This document shows positions 1 to 14,453 of a stretch of 15,667 nucleotides of DNA, in pieces. How positions within the stretch are numbered: the stretch's first letter is position 1; each line of letters begins with the position of its first letter. Where the stretch lies: NCBI GenBank assembly GCA_024762755.1, contig JANTGX010000028.1, forward strand, positions 1-15,667. The letters run 5' to 3'. The notes under the pieces are model-generated. The model saw only the letters and a list, made by a program, of their open reading frames with translations, did no database searches and was not told the DNA's origin. This DNA is from Gammaproteobacteria bacterium. GTDB taxonomy: Bacteria; Pseudomonadota; Gammaproteobacteria; SZUA-152. Position numbers and translations under genes: made by a program.

Positions 1-98
1 GTCAGCGCGGCCGTCAGCGTGGTCTTGCCATGGTCGACGTGACCGATGGTGCCCACGTTTACATGCGGTTTCGTTCGTTCAAATTTTTCTTTGGACAC
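1..98 (-). CDS. tuf: Elongation factor Tu, N-terminal fragment (cut by window edge)
   Basis: The 32 visible codons encode the EF-Tu N-terminus: SKEKFERTKPHVNVGTIGH followed by the P-loop VDHGKTT. EF-Tu is the GTPase that delivers aminoacyl-tRNA to the ribosome. The rest of the gene lies beyond base 1. The start is a GTG at 98-96, preceded by an AAGGGG ribosome binding site at 107-112, and no other start fits the conserved N-terminus. It lies 38 bases downstream of fusA with no terminator between them, so it is the distal gene of the str operon. This is the tufA position. A second tuf copy ends at the other edge of the window. Confidence 0.97.
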   Translation of the reverse strand, partial: MSKEKFERTKPHVNVGTIGHVDHGKTTLTAAL

Positions 99-136
99 GG
101 TGCTAACCCCTTATCTCAAAATTAACCAATCTAAAT

Positions 137-2236
137 TCAGGATGCTTTCTTGATCACGGCTTCTGCGACACTGGCCGGCGCTTCAGCGTACTTCGCAAAC
201 ACCATCGAGTAGGTGGCGCGGCCCTGGGTGGCAGAGCGCAAATCAGTTGCGTAGCCAAACATCTCTGCCAACGGCACCTCTGCACGAATGACCTTACCAG
301 CCACACCATCATCCATACCCTGCAGAATGCCGCGACGGCGATTGAGATCACCCATCACATCACCCATGTAGTCCTCAGGCGTCACCACCTCGACCTGCAT
401 GATAGGCTCGAGAAGAACCGGGTCGGCCTTGCTCGCACCATTCTTGAAACCCATGGAGCCGGCGATCTTGAATGCCATTTCAGAGGAGTCGACATCGTGA
501 TACGAACCATCGAACAGGGTGACCTTCACATCGACCACCGGGAAGCCGGCTATGACACCGTTCTCCATCTGCTCCTGGATCCCCTTGTCGACAGCGCCGA
601 TGTATTCGCGCGGCACGACACCGCCGACGATGTCGTTGACAAACTCATAGCCATCGCCAGGCTTTTGCGGTTCGAGGCGCAACCAAACATGACCATACTG
701 ACCGCGACCACCGGATTGACGGACAAACTTGCCCTCGGCCTCGACGCTCTTACGGATCGTTTCGCGATAGGCGACTTGCGGCGCACCCACATTGGCCTCG
801 ACCTTGAACTCACGCTTTAGACGGTCGACGATGATCTCGAGATGCAATTCACCCATACCAGAAATGATCGTCTGACCCGACTCCTCATCGGTGTGAACAC
901 GGAAAGAAGGATCTTCCTGGGCCAGCTTGCTCAGCGCTACGCCCATCTTTTCCTGGTCGGGCTTCGTCTTCGGCTCGATGGCCACGGAAATGACCGGCTC
1001 AGGGAACTCCATCCGCTCGAGCGTGATGATATTGTTCGGATCACAAAGGGTGTCACCGGTAGTGACATCCTTCAGACCGACCGCAGCTGCGATATCACCG
1101 GCCAGCACTTCCTTGATCTCTTCGCGAGAATTGGCATGCATCTGCACGATGCGCCCAAAGCGCTCCTTCTTCGACTTGATCGGGTTGTAGACGGAATCAC
1201 CGGAATTCACCACGCCGGAATAGACACGGAAGAAGGTGAGCGTACCCACAAAAGGATCCGTAGCAATCTTGAAGGCCAGCGCAGCGAACGGCTCGTCGTC
1301 GCTCGCATGCCGCTCGGCCTCCGTCTCCGCCGCATCATCAAGAATGCCCGTAATCGGCGGAACGTCGAGCGGCGATGGCATGAATTCCACGATGGCATCC
1401 AGCATCGCCTGGACACCCTTGTTCTTGAACGCACTACCACACAGGCAAGGCACGATTTCGTTGGCCAGCGTCCGCACACGCAAACCCTGACGAATCTCTT
1501 CCGCGCTCAACTCGCCTTCATTGAGGTATTTCTCCATCAAGTCATCGTTGGCCTCAGCGGCGGCCTCGACCATCTGCTCACGCAGCTCATCGGCGGTGTC
1601 CTGAAGCTCTGCCGGAATGTCACGCTCCTCATAGGTGGCACCCATGTCAGCCTCATTCCAATAGATGGCCTTCATGCGAATGAGATCGACCACACCCTCG
1701 AAACCCTCTTCGGCGCCGATATTCAACTGCAATGGAACGGCATTGGCACCGAGACGCTCGCGCAACTGATCCACGACGCGCAAAAAATCTGCGCCAGAGC
1801 GATCCATCTTGTTGACGAAAGCCATGCGCGGTACTTCATACTTGTTGGCCTGACGCCATACGGTCTCGGACTGAGGCTCGACACCACCCACGGCACAGAA
1901 AACGGCACAGGCCCCGTCCAGAACGCGCAACGAGCGCTCGACCTCGATCGTGAAATCCACGTGCCCGGGGGTATCGATGATGTTCACACGATGCTGGGGG
2001 TATTGACGATCCATACCCTCCCAGAAACAGGTGGTAGCCGCGGAGGTGATCGTGATACCACGCTCCTGCTCCTGCTCCATCCAGTCCATGGTGGCAGCAC
2101 CATCGTGCACCTCACCAATCTTGTGCGACATGCCCGTATAGAAGAGGATGCGCTCAGTGGTGGTCGTCTTACCGGCATCGATGTGAGCCATGATGCCGAT
2201 ATTCCGATAACGATCGATTGGTGTTTTGCGTGCCAC
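137..2236 (-). CDS. fusA: Elongation factor G
   Basis: EF-G is the GTPase that drives tRNA-mRNA translocation and, with RRF, ribosome recycling. The 699-residue product is close to the E. coli length of about 704. The G-domain motifs are intact: AHIDAGKTT at residues 17-25, RGITI at 59-63, DTPGH at 88-92 with the catalytic-type His92, NKMD at 142-145 and GSAF at 267-270. Domains II to V follow, including the domain IV segment with RQSGGRGQYGH and the C-terminal GYATDLRS motif. The start is GTG at 2236-2234, giving MARKTPIDRYRNIG. Upstream is only a weak GAGAG purine stretch. The gene sits 40 bases after rpsG and 38 before tuf, as in the classical str operon. No truncation or missing motif is seen. 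Confidence 0.98.
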   Translation of the reverse strand: MARKTPIDRYRNIGIMAHIDAGKTTTTERILFYTGMSHKIGEVHDGAATMDWMEQEQERGITITSAATTCFWEGMDRQYPQHRVNIIDTPGHVDFTIEVERSLRVLDGACAVFCAVGGVEPQSETVWRQANKYEVPRMAFVNKMDRSGADFLRVVDQLRERLGANAVPLQLNIGAEEGFEGVVDLIRMKAIYWNEADMGATYEERDIPAELQDTADELREQMVEAAAEANDDLMEKYLNEGELSAEEIRQGLRVRTLANEIVPCLCGSAFKNKGVQAMLDAIVEFMPSPLDVPPITGILDDAAETEAERHASDDEPFAALAFKIATDPFVGTLTFFRVYSGVVNSGDSVYNPIKSKKERFGRIVQMHANSREEIKEVLAGDIAAAVGLKDVTTGDTLCDPNNIITLERMEFPEPVISVAIEPKTKPDQEKMGVALSKLAQEDPSFRVHTDEESGQTIISGMGELHLEIIVDRLKREFKVEANVGAPQVAYRETIRKSVEAEGKFVRQSGGRGQYGHVWLRLEPQKPGDGYEFVNDIVGGVVPREYIGAVDKGIQEQMENGVIAGFPVVDVKVTLFDGSYHDVDSSEMAFKIAGSMGFKNGASKADPVLLEPIMQVEVVTPEDYMGDVMGDLNRRRGILQGMDDGVAGKVIRAEVPLAEMFGYATDLRSATQGRATYSMVFAKYAEAPASVAEAVIKKAS

Positions 2237-2276
2237 GACTTATTCTCTCAGAGGAATTCGTTTTAAATTTTCAAGC

Positions 2277-2747
2277 TTACCAACGGTAATGCGAGAAGGC
2301 CTTGTTGGCCTCGGCCATGCGATGAACATCTTCACGCTTCTTGACCGCAGAACCGCGATTCTCTACGGCATCCAGAATCTCACCAGCCAATCGGCGATCC
2401 ATGGATTTCTCGCCGCGCTTGCGCGCCGCCTCAACCAACCAACGCATTGCCAGGGTCACGCGACGCTCGGCTCGCACCTCGACGGGCACCTGGTATGTCG
2501 CGCCACCGACGCGCCGAGACTTCACCTCGACCATGGGACGAATATTGTCCAGCGCCTTGGTCAGCATCTCCACGGGCTCGCCCTTGGTCCGCTCGACCAC
2601 TTGATCCAGCGCGCCATAGACCACGCGCTCGGCGACAGACTTCTTGCCGTCCAGCATCAGCATATTGACAAACTTGGCGACGGTCTGATCCTTGAACTTG
2701 GGATCGGGCAACACGGTACGTTTTGCAGCAACTCTTCTTCTAGCCAT
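2277..2747 (-). CDS. rpsG: 30S ribosomal protein S7
   Basis: S7 is a primary 16S rRNA-binding protein that nucleates assembly of the 30S head. The 156-residue product has the conserved N-terminus MARRRVAAKR, the SRRVGGATYQVPVEV core and the C-terminal KREDVHRMAEANKAF segment ending HYRW. An in-frame GTG at 2756-2754 would add three residues (MIR). I chose the ATG at 2747 because family members start with M-(A/P)-RRR. The leader is ambiguous: AAGG lies about 13 bases before the ATG, while TGAG is better spaced at 8. In E. coli S7 represses its own operon by binding the rpsL-rpsG spacer. Here that spacer is only 51 bases and I see no clear hairpin in it. Confidence 0.97.
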   Translation of the reverse strand: MARRRVAAKRTVLPDPKFKDQTVAKFVNMLMLDGKKSVAERVVYGALDQVVERTKGEPVEMLTKALDNIRPMVEVKSRRVGGATYQVPVEVRAERRVTLAMRWLVEAARKRGEKSMDRRLAGEILDAVENRGSAVKKREDVHRMAEANKAFSHYRW

Positions 2748-2798
2748 TCTGATCACTCAACCTTGAAGCGGCGAAAAACCTGAAATATGAAATTCGAA

Positions 2799-3173
2799 TC
2801 AAACCTTGGGACGCTTGGCGCCATATTTGGATCGACCCTGACGGCGATCCGTCACGCCCGATGTATCGAGGCTGCCGCGCACCGTGTGATAGCGCACACC
2901 CGGCAAATCCTTCACACGACCACCGCGAATCAGGATCACCGAGTGCTCCTGAAGGTTATGCCCCTCACCACCGATATAGGTAGTGACCTCCTGGCCATTG
3001 GTCAGCCGAACACGAGCGACTTTGCGCAGCGCCGAGTTCGGCTTCTTCGGCGTCGTCGTGTAGACACGAGTGCAAACGCCACGGCGCTGCGGACAGGCCT
3101 CCAGCGCAGGTACGTTGCTTTTCGTTTTTTGGCGTGCCCGACCCTTGCGGACTAGCTGGTTCACCGTTGGCAT
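2799..3173 (-). CDS. rpsL: 30S ribosomal protein S12
   Basis: S12 sits at the decoding centre of the 30S subunit and affects accuracy and streptomycin response. At 124 residues it matches the E. coli length exactly. TTTPKKPNSA (39-48) and GGRVKDLPGVR (84-94) are intact. Lys43 and Lys88, the usual streptomycin-resistance positions, are wild-type lysines. Asp89, the residue methylthiolated by RimO in E. coli, is present. The ATG start at 3173 has a GGAG ribosome binding site at 3183-3186. It is the first gene of the str group and lies 142 bases after rpoC, downstream of its own candidate promoter. Confidence 0.98.
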   Translation of the reverse strand: MPTVNQLVRKGRARQKTKSNVPALEACPQRRGVCTRVYTTTPKKPNSALRKVARVRLTNGQEVTTYIGGEGHNLQEHSVILIRGGRVKDLPGVRYHTVRGSLDTSGVTDRRQGRSKYGAKRPKV

Positions 3174-3202
3174 TTAGACTTGCTCCAACCCTTGAATAAA
3201 GT

Positions 3203-3224
3203 ACAGGCGGGAAAGCCCGCCTGT
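3203..3224 (-). terminator. Perfect hairpin in rpsL leader, possible terminator or attenuator
   Basis: A perfect 9-bp stem (ACAGGCGGG / CCCGCCTGT) closes a 4-base loop. In the transcribed direction it is followed by ACTTTATTC, a broken U-rich tract. It could terminate rpoBC readthrough or attenuate str transcription. Because it lies just downstream of the candidate str promoter, it would also form the 5' end structure of that mRNA. The U-tract is weak, so termination strength is uncertain. Confidence 0.55.
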
Positions 3225-3238
3225 TCAAAAGAGCGCGA

Positions 3239-3267
3239 ATTTTAGGCGCATGATGCCGTGCTGTCAA
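3239..3267 (-). promoter_or_regulatory. Candidate sigma70 promoter of the str operon (rpsL-rpsG-fusA-tuf)
   Basis: Reading the minus strand, a perfect -35 TTGACA (3267-3262) and a -10 TAAAAT (3244-3239, 5 of 6 consensus) are separated by exactly 17 bases. The following bases, TCGCGCTC, make a GC-rich discriminator of the kind seen at promoters repressed by ppGpp and DksA in E. coli. Transcription would start near 3232-3234, about 60 bases before the rpsL start codon. This gives the str genes a promoter of their own although they directly follow rpoC. Stringent control is an inference. Confidence 0.8.
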
Positions 3268-3277
3268 GCCTGCGCCT

Positions 3278-3304
3278 GCCCCGAAAAGGATTATTTCCCG
3301 GGGC
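3278..3304 (-). other. Stem-loop just after the rpoC stop codon
   Basis: The transcript can pair GCCCCGGGAA with UUUUCGGGGC, a 10-bp stem including two G-U pairs, around a 7-base loop. It starts 11 bases after the rpoC stop. There is no U-tract, so it is more likely a 3' mRNA-stabilising or processing structure than an intrinsic terminator. It ends about 10 bases before the -35 element of the str promoter. Confidence 0.5.
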
Positions 3305-3315
3305 TTTGCGCGTAC

Positions 3316-7542
<4,227 letters not shown>

Positions 7543-7572
7543 ATTGTCTCCACCTGTTGCCGACGACGCGGA

Positions 7573-11826
<4,254 letters not shown>

Positions 11827-11900
11827 CTGAGTTCCTCTATAGTCCACGACTCTCGTCAGACCGTCCGGCGGTCAACAACCAATCCCCCGCGAGCGGCAAA

Positions 11901-11928
11901 AGGCCGGTGACACGAAAGTCACCAGCCT
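11901..11928 (-). terminator. Attenuator-like hairpin between rplL and rpoB
   Basis: In RNA, AGGCUGGUGAC pairs with GUCACCGGCCU (11 bp, one U-G pair) around a 6-base loop, followed directly by UUUG. This is a plausible weak intrinsic terminator 65 bases after rplL. In E. coli a partial terminator in the same place lets only a fraction of transcripts continue into rpoBC, which sets the ribosomal protein to polymerase ratio. The position and shape suggest the same role here. The short U-tract fits partial rather than full termination. Confidence 0.6.
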
Positions 11929-11934
11929 CCACCG

Positions 11935-11970
11935 AAACCGAGAGGTTTGCCCGGGGCATTCGGCCCCGGG
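11935..11970 (-). other. Two tandem stem-loops after rplL
   Basis: The first in transcription order (11950-11970) is a perfect 8-bp stem, CCCGGGGC with GCCCCGGG, and a 5-base loop. The second (11935-11948) is a 5-bp stem, AAACC with GGUUU, around UCUC. They lie between the rplL stop codon and the attenuator-like hairpin. Neither has a U-tract. They may be 3' protective structures or RNase sites. In E. coli this spacer carries an RNase III processing site. Confidence 0.5.
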
Positions 11971-11993
11971 ACATCACGCTGATCAAGCGATGC

Positions 11994-12377
11994 TTACTTG
12001 AGCTCGACGCTGGCGCCAGCCTCTTCCAGCTGCTTCTTGATCTCTTCTGCTTCATCTTTCGGCACGCCTTCCTTGACCGGGGCGGGGGCACCTTCGACCA
12101 GCGCCTTGGCCTCTTTCAGGCCCAGACCGGTGATGGCACGAACCGCCTTGATGACGGCAACCTTGTTGTCGCCGAAGCCGGTGAGGACCACGTCGAAATC
12201 GGTCTTCTCTTCGGCGGCACCGGCACCTTCAGCACCGCCGGCAGGGGCGGCGACGGCGACGGCGGCAGCAGCGGCGGAGACGCCGAACTTCTCTTCCATC
12301 GCCTCGATCAGGTCGACAACTTCCATCACGCTCATGTTGGCGATGGCGTCCAGGATTTCTTCTTTGCTAACAGCCAT
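11994..12377 (-). CDS. rplL: 50S ribosomal protein L7/L12
   Basis: L7/L12 is the multi-copy stalk protein that recruits and stimulates the translational GTPases, including EF-G and EF-Tu encoded in this window. The 127-residue product has the N-terminal dimer and L10-binding domain (1-33), an Ala/Gly-rich flexible hinge (about 34-55) and the globular C-terminal domain (59-127) with GLGLKEAKALVEG. It is slightly longer than the E. coli protein of 121 residues, mostly in the hinge. The ATG at 12377 has a TAGGAG site eight bases upstream. Stalk assembly needs several L12 copies per L10, so rplL needs strong independent translation. Its separate, good ribosome binding site fits that. Confidence 0.98.
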   Translation of the reverse strand: MAVSKEEILDAIANMSVMEVVDLIEAMEEKFGVSAAAAAVAVAAPAGGAEGAGAAEEKTDFDVVLTGFGDNKVAVIKAVRAITGLGLKEAKALVEGAPAPVKEGVPKDEAEEIKKQLEEAGASVELK

Positions 12378-12443
12378 TGGAGTAACTCCTATAGTCTTTC
12401 GGTTTGCCCGCCGCAGACGACGACAGGCCGATATGTTGTTTTA

Positions 12444-12466
12444 CGGGCCGCCTCGCGGCGAGCCCG
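12444..12466 (-). other. Stem-loop in the rplJ-rplL spacer
   Basis: Starting one base after the rplJ stop codon, the transcript folds into a 9-bp stem (CGGGC and CGCC pairing with GGCG and GCCCG) with one bulged U and a GCGA tetraloop of the GNRA type. No U-tract follows, so it is not a terminator. It may separate translation of rplJ from rplL or block 3' decay. Confidence 0.5.
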
Positions 12467-12467
12467 A

Positions 12468-12995
12468 TTAAGCCGCTTCTTTCTGCTCGCGAATCGCAGC
12501 AACGGTGCGCACCAGCTTGCTCGGGACCTCGTTGAGGGTACGAGCCAACTTCTCGACCGGCGCTTTCATCACCGCCATGAGAAGACTGATGGCCTGATCC
12601 TTGGTGGGCATTGCGGCAAGGCGCTTGATATCACCTGCCTCGAGCAGCCTGCCGCCGACGGAAACCAGCTTCACCACCAACTTGTCATGCTCCTTACTGA
12701 AATCGGAGATGACGCGGGCAGCGGAACCGGGATCTTCCTGCGAGAAGGCCAACACCAACGGACCCACCAAGGCCTCGCCCATGCATTCGAAGTCGGTACC
12801 TTCCAATGCGCGGCGAGCCAGGGTGTTCTTCACCACACGCAAATACACGCCCTGCTCACGTGCCTTGGCACGCAATTCGGTCATGTCCGCCACCGTCAGG
12901 CCGAGATACTCGGCGGCGATGGCGGAATGCGCTTCTGCTGCGACGGCGGCGACTTCGGCGACCACTGCTTTCTTTTGTTCAAGATTCAGAGCCAC
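12468..12995 (-). CDS. rplJ: 50S ribosomal protein L10
   Basis: L10 anchors L7/L12 dimers to 23S rRNA at the base of the stalk and, as the L10-L12 complex, represses its own mRNA in E. coli. The 175-residue product opens with MALNLEQKKAVVAEV and has the rRNA-binding segment with RVVKNTLARRAL (53-64), GPLVLAFS (78-85) and a C-terminal helix that would bind L12 (KLARTLNEVPSKLVR). The start codon is GTG (12995-12993), with a strong GGAGGT site at 13002-13007, six bases away. The 232-base spacer before it carries the L10 leader described separately. Confidence 0.98.
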   Translation of the reverse strand: MALNLEQKKAVVAEVAAVAAEAHSAIAAEYLGLTVADMTELRAKAREQGVYLRVVKNTLARRALEGTDFECMGEALVGPLVLAFSQEDPGSAARVISDFSKEHDKLVVKLVSVGGRLLEAGDIKRLAAMPTKDQAISLLMAVMKAPVEKLARTLNEVPSKLVRTVAAIREQKEAA

Positions 12996-13021
12996 TGAAA
13001 TACCTCCAGTCGTTTTACCAT

Positions 13022-13039
13022 CGGATGCCGAGGCATCCG
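13022..13039 (-). promoter_or_regulatory. Stem-loop next to the rplJ ribosome binding site
   Basis: A perfect inverted repeat, CGGATGCC and GGCATCCG, separated by two bases, forms a 7-bp hairpin with a CUCG loop. It ends about 14 bases before the GGAGGT site of rplJ. A hairpin occupies a similar place in the E. coli L10 leader. It could be the output part of the leader that controls access to the start site, but this is inference. Confidence 0.5.
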
Positions 13040-13106
13040 TCCAATATCACCGGAACCCGAAGGCCTGGTGACAACCACTACGGTGGCCCTAGAAATGCTT
13101 GGGCAA

Positions 13107-13203
13107 CACCCTCTGCGCCGGTCGTGTCTTGACACATTTAAGAGCAGGCCATCTGACAGCATGCCCACCGACGGTCTTTGACGGCGATCCGGACAGGCCG
13201 GAT
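13107..13203 (-). promoter_or_regulatory. L10 ribosomal protein leader (rplJ autoregulatory RNA)
   Basis: The order of parts matches the E. coli rplJ leader as I recall it. First comes a hairpin, AUCCGG and CCGGAU (13203-13187), then the strand CCGUC-AAAGAC-CGUCGGU (13184-13167). Its partner strand is ACCGGCG-CAGAGGGUG (13122-13107). CGUCGGU pairs fully with ACCGGCG, counting one U-G pair. The internal loop AAAGAC opposite CA is the expected L10-binding bend. The closing helix, CCGUC with GAGGG, has one G-G mismatch where E. coli has a GACGG strand. The enclosed region also folds a small hairpin (GUGU and ACAC). L10-L12 binding here would repress rplJ-rplL translation. Confidence 0.75.
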
Positions 13204-13223
13204 GCCCCAAAGTCTGTTGACGC

Positions 13224-13237
13224 CCGGTTTAGACCGG
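13224..13237 (-). other. Small hairpin overlapping the rplA stop codon
   Basis: CCGGU and ACCGG form a 5-bp stem with the loop CUAA, so the TAA stop codon (13231-13229) spans the loop and the stem base. There is no U-tract. It is short, could be chance in GC-rich sequence, and no function can be assigned. Confidence 0.3.
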
Positions 13238-13924
13238 CAGCGTCGATTTATCGACGGCGAGACCCGGCCCCATGGTGCTGGAGACGGTCACCTTCTTCAT
13301 ATAAACACCCTTGGCCGAGCTCGGCTTGGCCTTGTTCAGGTCACCGAGCAGCGCCTCGAGATTTTCGCGCAGGGCATCCACGTCGAAACTCACCTTGCCA
13401 ATGGTGGCGTGGATGATGCCCGCCTTGTCGGTGCGATAACGCACCTGGCCGGCCTTTGCATTCTTCACCGCGGTAGCCACATCGGGAGTCACCGTACCCA
13501 CCTTCGGGTTGGGCATGAGCCCGCGCGGGCCGAGGATCTGGCCCAGCTGGCCGACCACGCGCATGGCGTCCGGGGAGGCGATGACCACATCGAAGTCGAG
13601 ATTGCCCTTCTTCACTTCTTCGGCGAGGTCGTCCATTCCGACGACGTCTGCGCCGGCCTCTTTGGCGGCCTCGGCATTGGCGCCCTGTGCAAACACGGCC
13701 ACACGCACGTTCTTACCGGTGCCATTGGGCAGCACGGTAGAGCCGCGCACCGCCTGATCAGACTTGCGCGGGTCGACGCCCAGGTTGACGCTGACATCGA
13801 CGGACTCGTCGAACTTGGCATGGGGGATCTGTTTGAGCAGGCCCAGAGCCTCGTCGATGGCGTACTGCTTGCCATGCTCGACCATCTCTTCAATGGCCTT
13901 AAACCGCTTCGATAGCTTCGCCAT
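13229..13924 (-). CDS. rplA: 50S ribosomal protein L1
   Basis: L1 forms the mobile L1 stalk that helps release deacylated tRNA, and in E. coli it represses rplK-rplA translation. The 231-residue product starts MAKLSKRFKAIEEM, matching the family, and includes RKSDQAVRGSTVLPNGTG and the signature GQILGPRGLMPNPKVGTVTP. A TTG at 13930-13928 would add two residues, but it overlaps the rplK stop and does not match homologues. I therefore use the ATG at 13924, seven bases after an AGGGGG tract that lies inside rplK. Only two bases separate the rplK stop from this start, which implies translational coupling. Confidence 0.98.
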   Translation of the reverse strand: MAKLSKRFKAIEEMVEHGKQYAIDEALGLLKQIPHAKFDESVDVSVNLGVDPRKSDQAVRGSTVLPNGTGKNVRVAVFAQGANAEAAKEAGADVVGMDDLAEEVKKGNLDFDVVIASPDAMRVVGQLGQILGPRGLMPNPKVGTVTPDVATAVKNAKAGQVRYRTDKAGIIHATIGKVSFDVDALRENLEALLGDLNKAKPSSAKGVYMKKVTVSSTMGPGLAVDKSTLPV

Positions 13925-13926
13925 GA

Positions 13927-14358
13927 TCAAACCCCCTCCGTCTCGATACCCATACTGCGCGCGCTGCCGGCGATGGTTCGCACGGCGGCATCCATATCGG
14001 CCGCCGTCAGATCGGGCATCTTCACGTTTGCGATCTCTTCCAACTGGGCGCGGTTGACCTTGCCGACCTTGTCCCGGTTCGGTACACCCGAACCCTTGGG
14101 GATACCTGCAGCCTTCTTCAGCAGCACGGAGGCCGGGGGCGTCTTGGTGATGAAGGTGAAACTGCGGTCACTATAGACCGTGATCACCACCGGGATGGGC
14201 ATGCCCTGCTCGAGGCTCTGCGTCTGCGCATTGAACGCCTTACAGAACTCCATGATATTGACGCCGTGCTGGCCCAATGCGGGGCCGACGGGCGGACTGG
14301 GATTGGCCTGGCCTGCAGGTACCTGCAGTTTGATATAGGCCTCGATCTTCTTTGCCAT
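13927..14358 (-). CDS. rplK: 50S ribosomal protein L11
   Basis: L11 sits at the base of the GTPase-associated centre, contacts EF-G and is needed for RelA activation. The 143-residue product, against 142 in E. coli, has the N-terminal MAKKIEAYIKLQVPAG and the proline-rich NPSPPVGPALGQHG (19-32), where thiostrepton-related changes occur. The C-terminal rRNA-binding domain includes GIPKGSG and an intact end. Lys residues near the N-terminus and at position 40 correspond to those methylated by PrmA in E. coli. The ATG at 14358 follows an AAGGAG site by six bases. It is the first gene after nusG and has its own leader. Confidence 0.98.
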   Translation of the reverse strand: MAKKIEAYIKLQVPAGQANPSPPVGPALGQHGVNIMEFCKAFNAQTQSLEQGMPIPVVITVYSDRSFTFITKTPPASVLLKKAAGIPKGSGVPNRDKVGKVNRAQLEEIANVKMPDLTAADMDAAVRTIAGSARSMGIETEGV

Positions 14359-14373
14359 GATGCACTCCTTAGT

Positions 14374-14398
14374 GGGTACCAGCGCCTTGCGGCTCCCC
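14374..14398 (-). promoter_or_regulatory. Candidate L1-binding leader of rplK-rplA
   Basis: Reading towards rplK, the RNA has GGGGA, then a short hairpin GCC-GCAA-GGC, then an unpaired GCUGGUA and CCC that pairs back with GGG. This asymmetric bulged hairpin, just upstream of the AAGGAG site, resembles proteobacterial L1 sites in rplK leaders, which mimic the 23S rRNA L1 site. L1 binding would repress rplK and the coupled rplA. I judge this from memory of the motif. The helices are short, so confidence is moderate. Confidence 0.45.
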
Positions 14399-14421
14399 GA
14401 TGTAAAACGACCAAACCAGCA

Positions 14422-14439
14422 CGGCCGGATTTCCGGCCG
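14422..14439 (-). other. GC-rich hairpin between nusG and rplK
   Basis: A perfect 7-bp stem, CGGCCGG and CCGGCCG, with an AAAU loop lies 14 bases after the nusG stop. U-rich sequence (GGTTTGG, then CGTTTT) follows only at a distance, so it is at best a poor terminator. It may mark the end of the secE-nusG unit before the rplK leader. I see no convincing -35 and -10 pair between here and rplK. Confidence 0.45.
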
Positions 14440-14453
14440 GCAAATGGATCAGA

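Noticed and set aside
11827..11847. Seven-residue N-terminal extension of RpoB from a GTG
   Set aside because: The conserved beta start MxYSxTEKKRIRKDFGK begins at 11826, and the ribosome binding site GAGG lies within the would-be extension.
11827..11872. TTGACC and TATAGA upstream of rpoB as a dedicated promoter
   Set aside because: The two hexamers are 28 bases apart, far from the usual 16-18, so they do not form a sigma70 promoter.
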